12,034 nt of DNA from assembly GCA_937124525.1 (NCBI GenBank), contig CAKZLA010000470.1:1-12034 (forward strand), read 5' to 3'. The notes under the pieces are model-generated. The model was not told the origin of the DNA, searched no databases, and saw only the letters and a list, made by a program, of their open reading frames with translations. Shown here in pieces: positions 7,468-12,034 of this stretch. Each line of letters begins with the position of its first letter. Positions within the stretch are counted from its first letter, which is position 1. The translations under genes were made by a program, and so were the position numbers. Origin of the DNA: an uncultured Desulfobacterium sp. (GTDB lineage Bacteria > Desulfobacterota > Desulfobacteria > Desulfobacterales > Desulfobacteraceae).

Positions 7468-8693
7468 CTCACAAAAAAGCTAAAAAACAAATTTTATTTG
7501 TGGATGATGAGCCCAATATCCTTAAGGGATTGCAAAGAATGCTCAGACCCATGCGGCATGAATGGGATATGGCATTTGCCGGTGGTGGTGCCCAAGCGCT
7601 GGAAATGCTTTCCCAGGGGACATTTGATGTCATCGTTTCCGATATGCGGATGCCGGAAATGGATGGGGTGCAGTTACTGACAACGGTAAAAAAGCAATAC
7701 CCCATGATCGTTCGTATCATCCTCTCAGGCCATTCAGACCAGGAAATGATTTTAAAATCAATTGGTTCCGCCCATCAATTCCTTTCCAAACCATGTAATT
7801 CCCAAGTGCTGATATCCACCGTGAGCCGATCGTGCACCCTGCGGGACTTTCTTGGCCAGACCAACTTGAAACAGATCATCTCAAAGACCGAGTCCCTGCC
7901 AAGCCTGCCCTCTCTTTACACAGACATAATAGATGAACTTCAATCTCCGGATGCATCCTTAAAACGGGTGGGTACAATCATAGAAAAAGATCTGAGCATG
8001 TCGGCAAAAATCCTCCAGCTGGTAAACTCTTCCTTTTTCGGACTGCCCCGACACATTCCAGATCTCTCCCAGGCCGTAATTCTGCTGGGTCTTGACACCA
8101 TCCGATCACTGGTCCTGGCCATTGGTATTTTTTCAAAACTTGATGCCTCAACAACGACCACATCACACATTGAAAAGATCTATACACACAGTATCAAAAC
8201 CGGGACCATTGCACAAAAAATTGCAATATACGAAAATGCGGACAAAGAAACGGTGGACAACGCATTCATGACCGGACTGCTGCATGACCTTGGCAAAATT
8301 GTCCTTGCCGTCAACTTTCCGGAAACCTACGAAGAGGTGTTCGAGCTATCACAAAAGAGCGGAATATCCTTTATTGATGCGGAAATTCAAATAATGGGAG
8401 CCACCCATGCACAAGTGGGTGCCTATCTTTTAGGGCTGTGGGGTCTTCCCGATATCATTGTTGAAGGGGTTGCCTTTCACCATACCCCCGATAAATGCAG
8501 AAACAAGGCGTTCAATCCCCTCATTGCCGTCTATGTTGCGAATATTTTTGAAAATAATGCCCATTCATCCGGCGAAAAAATGGACCAGATATTTGATACG
8601 CCACACATGATGCAATCCGGATTTCATGAAAAAATACCCGATTGGGAAAAAATATCTAATCGGGTAATATCCAATGACAAGCCAGCGAAATAA
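7464..8693 (+). CDS. Response regulator with HDOD output domain
   Basis: The 409-residue protein starts with a receiver (about 8-125) containing D14/D15, phosphoacceptor D60 and K109, so it should be phosphorylatable. An HDOD domain follows (about 138-340). It has PSLPSLYTDI at its start, the DLSMSAKILQLVNSSFFGLP block typical of HDOD, LHDLGK with H254/D255, H295 and the HH pair 319-320. HDOD proteins are relatives of HD phosphohydrolases that generally act as signalling scaffolds; some HD-type residues persist here, so residual catalysis cannot be excluded. The ATG overlaps the kinase stop (ATGA), implying coupled translation and matched amounts. No DNA-binding domain is present. The last ~70 residues match nothing I recognise. 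Confidence 0.9.
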   Translation: MTHKKAKKQILFVDDEPNILKGLQRMLRPMRHEWDMAFAGGGAQALEMLSQGTFDVIVSDMRMPEMDGVQLLTTVKKQYPMIVRIILSGHSDQEMILKSIGSAHQFLSKPCNSQVLISTVSRSCTLRDFLGQTNLKQIISKTESLPSLPSLYTDIIDELQSPDASLKRVGTIIEKDLSMSAKILQLVNSSFFGLPRHIPDLSQAVILLGLDTIRSLVLAIGIFSKLDASTTTTSHIEKIYTHSIKTGTIAQKIAIYENADKETVDNAFMTGLLHDLGKIVLAVNFPETYEEVFELSQKSGISFIDAEIQIMGATHAQVGAYLLGLWGLPDIIVEGVAFHHTPDKCRNKAFNPLIAVYVANIFENNAHSSGEKMDQIFDTPHMMQSGFHEKIPDWEKISNRVISNDKPAK

Positions 8694-8726
8694 GGACTGA
8701 CGAAATAACAGGGGAGTAAAACAAGC

Positions 8727-9881
8727 ATGAACAAACGCATACTGATCGTAGACGATGAACAGAATCTGCTGGATTCGCTGAAACGCCAGTTACGAAAACA
8801 TTTTCACATTGAAACGGCCCTGGGACCTGAACAGGGCCTGAACCGTATCAAAACCCAGCCCCCCTTTGCTGTCATTGTGTCAGATCTTCGCATGCCCATC
8901 ATGGATGGCATTGAATTTCTGGCCCAGGCTGGCAAACTCAAACCAAACAGCGTACGGATCATGCTCACCGGCAATGCAGATCTGCAAAACGCCATAAAAG
9001 CTGTGAACGAAGGAAATATCTACCGATTTCTGACCAAGCCCTGTGCCATTGATCTCTTGACAAATGTACTGAACCAGGGAGTGGAGCAATACCGACTGGT
9101 CACCGCGGAAAAAGAACTTCTGAACAAAACCCTTAAGGGCAGCATCAAGGTCATGAGCGAACTGCTCTCCCTGGTGAATCCCGAAGCCCTGGGCCGCTCA
9201 TCACGGATCAGAAGGTATGCCACCGACATTTCAAGACAACTGGGGATTACCAATTTGTGGCTCATTGAAACAGCCGCCATGCTGTCCCAGATCGGGTGTG
9301 TGTTGCTGCCCGAAGAGACCATAAAAAAACTGTACCAGGGACAACAACTGAGCCCGGATGAAAGCCAGCTGTTTGACATGCACCCCGGCATTGCAGCGAA
9401 CCTGATATCCAAAATTCCACGCATGCAGCCGGTGGCCGACATCATCGCACTCCAGGACAAACGCTTTGATGGATCAGATCAGCCTGAAAATTCGCGGAAG
9501 GGAAAAGATCTTCCCCTGGGAGCGCGTATCCTGAAGGTTATCCTTGATTTTGATATGCTGGAGTCAAAGGGTTTTTCCCAGGCAAAGGCATTGAGCCAAC
9601 TGAAAAAACAATGGAAGTGGTATGATCCTTCGGTTCTGAAAGCTCTGGAACTCTTTTTGGGAGGGAAAACTAAGTATGTCGTAAAAAAAATACCCCTGAC
9701 ATCATTAAGAGCCGGGATGCTGCTGTTTGAGGATATCACCACCACCCGGGGCCAATTGCTTATATCAAGGGGGGAAGAGGTGAGTCCCATGCTGATCAAA
9801 CGCTTGAAAAATTTCGCTGCTAACACAAAAATTAAAGAACCCATCTGTGTTTCTGTTTCCTTGCAGGTCAGCGATGATTAA
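8727..9881 (+). CDS. Response regulator with degenerate HD-GYP domain
   Basis: This is a 384-residue protein; the likely ribosome site GGGGAG lies about 10 bases before the ATG, and the gap from the preceding gene is 33 bases. The receiver (about 3-118) has D9/D10, phosphoacceptor D53 and K104. Residues about 125-310 align by pattern with HD-GYP c-di-GMP phosphodiesterases of the RpfG type, but the active site is gone. The HD pair is S187-Q188 in AAMLSQIG, the later HHE position reads LQDKRFDG, and GYP is replaced by a GSDQP-like stretch. The helix with HPGIAANLISKIPRM (H219) is kept. The C-terminal part (about 318-372, LRAGMLLFEDI...GQLLISRGEEV) resembles a small domain often attached to HD-GYP proteins. 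It probably works as a non-catalytic, phosphorylation-controlled binding protein; a c-di-GMP-binding role is possible but unproven. Confidence 0.88.
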   Translation: MNKRILIVDDEQNLLDSLKRQLRKHFHIETALGPEQGLNRIKTQPPFAVIVSDLRMPIMDGIEFLAQAGKLKPNSVRIMLTGNADLQNAIKAVNEGNIYRFLTKPCAIDLLTNVLNQGVEQYRLVTAEKELLNKTLKGSIKVMSELLSLVNPEALGRSSRIRRYATDISRQLGITNLWLIETAAMLSQIGCVLLPEETIKKLYQGQQLSPDESQLFDMHPGIAANLISKIPRMQPVADIIALQDKRFDGSDQPENSRKGKDLPLGARILKVILDFDMLESKGFSQAKALSQLKKQWKWYDPSVLKALELFLGGKTKYVVKKIPLTSLRAGMLLFEDITTTRGQLLISRGEEVSPMLIKRLKNFAANTKIKEPICVSVSLQVSDD

Positions 9882-9940
9882 ATTTTAAGGCCAGGGCCAA
9901 AATAAGAATGGGGACGAAAAAATATCTCCGCCCCCACTCT
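9882..9940. terminator. Convergent terminator region with two hairpins
   Basis: This lies between the tail-to-tail gene ends at 9881 and 9987. GGCC AG GGCC (9889-9898) is flanked by ATTTT and AAAAT, so it can extend as a bulged stem with A/T tracts on both sides. A second stem pairs GGGGACG (9910-9916) with CGCCCC (9929-9934). On the minus strand this second stem is followed by ATTCTTATTTT, as expected for the aldehyde oxidoreductase transcript. The placement supports termination from both directions, but neither stem is ideal. Confidence 0.4.
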
Positions 9941-9986
9941 TCCCCTTAACCATAACAACTAATCAACCAAACTACTACTAACTTAT

Positions 9987-11714
9987 TTAAAAGGTCTTGG
10001 CCTTCTGAAGATCTTCTTCGGTGAAGGTCCATGTGGTATTGTGCGGTGGGAATTTTTCATTGAACATTTCCGGCAGCTGATCATCCTTTTTGGTGAATCC
10101 TGCCCTAAGATTAAATTCATTTTCATTTTCAAGGATGGAAATGCCCAGGGCCACCACATCATCCGGTGTCAGGGAAATGCCATAGTGCGCATTGAGCATA
10201 TCCACAATGAGCTGGACTCCATTGTCATTGTCCAGAACCGCAAAGGCAACAAACAGACAAAGGCCTGCGGCGTCAATGGCAGCGGTGGCAATTTGAAGAT
10301 TTTTGGACAACTCCACCTGACCATCGTTTTTCAGGGGATCAACGGTGCCACCCACGCCAAGGATGTTGGCTGTAACGCCATACCCGGCCGTGTGGTCTGC
10401 CCCCATGGGAGTGGTGGCATAGGTGACGCCAACGCCCTTTACAGAACGGGGATCATAGGCCGGAAAGGCCTGACGTTTCACCACTGGGATACGATCCACC
10501 CCCAGGGCATCGCCGGTGAATGCAGCGCCATTGCCAAGAATTTTACCATTTCCGGTACCTTTGGCCACCTCGTGGATCAGTTCGATGCAGGCCTTGCCAT
10601 CTCCCCACTCCAGAAGTCCACCCTCCATGGCCACACCCAATGCCACGCCGGTGTCAATGGTGTCCAGACCATAATCATCACACAGTCGATCCATCATGGC
10701 GATATCATCCAGATCTTTCACCATGGTGTGGGCACCAAAGGCCCAGAGCGTCTCATACTCAAACCCGGATGTCAGCTGCTTTCCATCTTTACCATGGTAC
10801 ACCTGGGAGCATTTGATCACACAACCCGGATGGCAACCTTCAGAAACAATGCCGCCCCTGGCTTCCATGTTTTCCACCATTTTTTCGCCGCTGATCTCAT
10901 GGGCATGTTCAAAACGACCGCTTCTAAAATTCTTGGTAGGCAGGGCACCGGCCTCGTTAATGACATTCACCAGCACGGCGGTTCCAAGTCCAGGAAGACC
11001 CTGGCCAGTAACAGGATGTTCCCTTAAAATTTTCACCCACTCTTTATTGGCAGCTTTAAACGCCTCGGGATCTGCCTGGGGAATCCTGCCGCAGCCCTTG
11101 TCATCCACAACAATGGCTTTAATTTTTTTGGAGCCCATAACAGCCCCCAGTCCGCCACGGCCAACGGCACGACCCGGCCGTCCTTTGGGATCCGCCTGCT
11201 GCATGCTTGCCGCTTGAAGGCGCTGCTCGCCGGCCTGGCCGATACTCATGACACCGGTGTTTTTTCCATATTTTGCCCAGAGTTTTTCCATGATCTCATA
11301 ATTACCCATACCCACATACTCATCGGCGGGCAGGATCTCAACACTGTCTTTTTTAATCACGATCATGTAGTAATTGTCATCTTCGGGCTTATCTTCCAGA
11401 ACCAGGGCCGTAATGCCCAAACGGGCAAGTTTCTGGGAGATGAGGCCCCCGGAATTACTTTCTTTAATGCCACCGGTAAGAGGGGATTTTCCCCCCACGG
11501 AGAGACGTCCGGAATTGGCTGCAGGGGTCCCAGACAACAAACCCGGTGCCATGACAAGCTTATTGGCTTGTCCCAGGGCATGACAGGTGGCAGGCACCTC
11601 GTCCAAAATCATTTTAGAGGTCAAGGCCCTTCCGCCGAGCCCCTGTAGAGACTCCGGGACGGCCTCAAAAACGAACTGTCTTTCCTTCGTATTAATCCTG
11701 AGTAGTTTTCCCAT
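9987..11714 (-). CDS. Aldehyde:ferredoxin oxidoreductase (tungsten/molybdopterin AOR family)
   Basis: This is a 575-residue protein of the AOR family, which oxidises aldehydes to carboxylic acids with ferredoxin using a bis-tungstopterin cofactor and a 4Fe-4S cluster. The N-terminal pterin-binding domain carries the GGR region near 27-29, APGLLSGTPAANSGRL (56-71) and a GRPGRAVGRGGLGAVMGSKK block (178-197). The cluster ligands are C294, C298 and C302 (CHPGCVIKC) and C486 in DAAGLC. The first three are spaced CX3CX3C, rather than the CX2CX3C of the Pyrococcus AOR, which is known in other AOR subgroups. AAAGGAA lies six bases before the ATG on the minus strand. It follows a Fe-type alcohol dehydrogenase on the same strand, suggesting sequential alcohol and aldehyde oxidation. 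The reverse, reduction of acids to alcohols, is also possible. It lacks an export signal, so it is cytoplasmic. Exact substrate is not determinable. Confidence 0.93.
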   Translation of the reverse strand: MGKLLRINTKERQFVFEAVPESLQGLGGRALTSKMILDEVPATCHALGQANKLVMAPGLLSGTPAANSGRLSVGGKSPLTGGIKESNSGGLISQKLARLGITALVLEDKPEDDNYYMIVIKKDSVEILPADEYVGMGNYEIMEKLWAKYGKNTGVMSIGQAGEQRLQAASMQQADPKGRPGRAVGRGGLGAVMGSKKIKAIVVDDKGCGRIPQADPEAFKAANKEWVKILREHPVTGQGLPGLGTAVLVNVINEAGALPTKNFRSGRFEHAHEISGEKMVENMEARGGIVSEGCHPGCVIKCSQVYHGKDGKQLTSGFEYETLWAFGAHTMVKDLDDIAMMDRLCDDYGLDTIDTGVALGVAMEGGLLEWGDGKACIELIHEVAKGTGNGKILGNGAAFTGDALGVDRIPVVKRQAFPAYDPRSVKGVGVTYATTPMGADHTAGYGVTANILGVGGTVDPLKNDGQVELSKNLQIATAAIDAAGLCLFVAFAVLDNDNGVQLIVDMLNAHYGISLTPDDVVALGISILENENEFNLRAGFTKKDDQLPEMFNEKFPPHNTTWTFTEEDLQKAKTF

Positions 11715-11738
11715 TTTTATTCCTTTATATCAGACCCG

Positions 11739-11764
11739 GAGACACGACAGTATCCGGATGTCTC
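11739..11764 (-). other. Stem-loop in the 5' leader of the aldehyde oxidoreductase gene
   Basis: GAGACA and TGTCTC form a 6-bp stem around a 14-base loop, 25-50 bases upstream of the start codon on the minus strand. The repeat is seen directly. A role in translation or mRNA stability is only a possibility; it resembles no riboswitch I know. Confidence 0.35.
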
Positions 11765-11803
11765 TTCAATATTTATTTGGGGTTGATCATTAACATTTTA
11801 ATA

Positions 11804-11832
11804 AACAGGCAAATACCGGGTACCTGCCTGTT
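11804..11832 (-). terminator. Stem-loop, possible terminator of the upstream alcohol dehydrogenase transcript
   Basis: AACAGGCA (11804-11811) pairs perfectly with TGCCTGTT (11825-11832), and the interior TAC/GTA can add three pairs across a 2x2 internal loop. On the minus strand the stem is followed by TATTAAAATGTTAATG, a moderately U-rich tail. It may end or attenuate the transcript from the gene at the right edge before the aldehyde oxidoreductase gene. Confidence 0.45.
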
Positions 11833-11854
11833 CATCATATGGAACATGCTTCTA

Positions 11855-11918
11855 ATTTCGGGCCGGATTCCATGGCATCCAATGCAATGCATGGCGACCA
11901 TGGCACAAGGCCCGAAAT
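11855..11918 (-). repeat. 64-base inverted repeat just after the dehydrogenase stop codon
   Basis: ATTTCGGGCC (11855-11864) is perfectly complementary to GGCCCGAAAT (11909-11918), and inside it two copies of CCATGG (11870-11875, 11898-11903) can also pair. This gives a long hairpin with a symmetrical 5x5 internal loop, beginning five bases after the stop codon on the minus strand. No U-run follows, so it is not a classical intrinsic terminator. It may protect the 3' end of the mRNA or be a repeat unit found elsewhere in the genome. Confidence 0.55.
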
Positions 11919-11923
11919 CCGTA

Positions 11924-12034
11924 TTACAATGCGGCTTTGTAAATATTTACAACATCGTCCAGGGAAGGTCTTCTGGGGTTAGTCGCGCCACAGGCATCTT
12001 TCTGGGCATTTTCAGCCATGGTGACAAGGTCTTC
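11924..12034 (-). CDS. Iron-containing alcohol dehydrogenase, C-terminal end only
   Basis: The last 36 codons plus TAA (complement of 11924-11926) of a gene entering from the right edge on the minus strand. The residues AENAQKDACGATNPR followed by SLDDVVNIYKAAL are the characteristic C-terminal pattern of Fe-ADH proteins (Ala-rich helix, D-x-C, TNPR, then a final helix ending in KAAL). The catalytic part is outside the window. It differs from the first dehydrogenase in the window, which ends REAGVEDMMNVCNDAW, so the two are not recent duplicates. It lies 209 bases upstream of the aldehyde oxidoreductase gene on the same strand. Confidence 0.88.
   Translation of the reverse strand, partial: EDLVTMAENAQKDACGATNPRRPSLDDVVNIYKAAL

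Noticed and set aside
10041..11027. 328-codon plus-strand frame opposite the aldehyde oxidoreductase gene
   Set aside because: It is antisense to a clearly conserved enzyme and its translation has no family features, so it is a coding shadow.

Overview
The window looks like chromosomal DNA of a sulfate-reducing deltaproteobacterium (Desulfobacterota, most like Desulfobacter/Desulfobacula-type Desulfobacteraceae). This is inferred from gene content: iron-containing alcohol dehydrogenases next to a tungsten-type aldehyde:ferredoxin oxidoreductase, and many PAS-rich soluble histidine kinases with HDOD and HD-GYP-like response regulators. No rRNA or other taxonomic marker is present. Most of the window has balanced base composition. 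The first ~500 bases are strikingly AT-rich and look foreign.

Layout. (1) Bases 1-501: the 3' end of a tnpB gene of an IS200/IS605-type element, followed by an AT-rich non-coding tail with repeats and hairpins. (2) Bases 502-729: the surviving C-terminal piece of a spermidine-synthase-like gene, whose 5' part is missing exactly where the AT-rich block begins. (3) Bases 864-4615, + strand: an intact iron-type alcohol dehydrogenase, a soluble PAS histidine kinase, and a sigma-54-dependent response regulator that overlaps the kinase by 4 bp. (4) Bases 4616-5046: a non-coding gap holding a 111-bp miniature inverted-repeat element with 17-bp perfect terminal repeats and a 4-bp CTAA target duplication. 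(5) Bases 5047-9881, + strand: a second signalling operon with a REC-PAS-PAS-PAS-histidine kinase, a REC-HDOD protein, and a REC protein with a degenerate HD-GYP domain. (6) Bases 9882-9986: the convergent gap with terminator-like hairpins. (7) Bases 9987-12034, - strand: an aldehyde:ferredoxin oxidoreductase and, upstream of it, the C-terminus of a second iron-type alcohol dehydrogenase that runs off the window. Three stem-loops lie between these two genes.

How the genes may work together (inference). The two alcohol dehydrogenases and the aldehyde oxidoreductase form an alcohol-aldehyde-acid oxidation module. The kinase/sigma-54 regulator pair directly behind the first dehydrogenase is a good candidate to control it, and perhaps the divergent-side module too. 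The second signalling operon has three receiver domains, one kinase and no DNA-binding domain. Its outputs are therefore probably protein-protein or nucleotide-signalling interactions rather than direct transcription control. I see no clearly undescribed system. The most distinctive items are the tnpB-adjacent gene truncation, the MITE-like element, the three-gene signalling operon with an inactivated HD-GYP output, and the structured intergenic region upstream of the aldehyde oxidoreductase gene.
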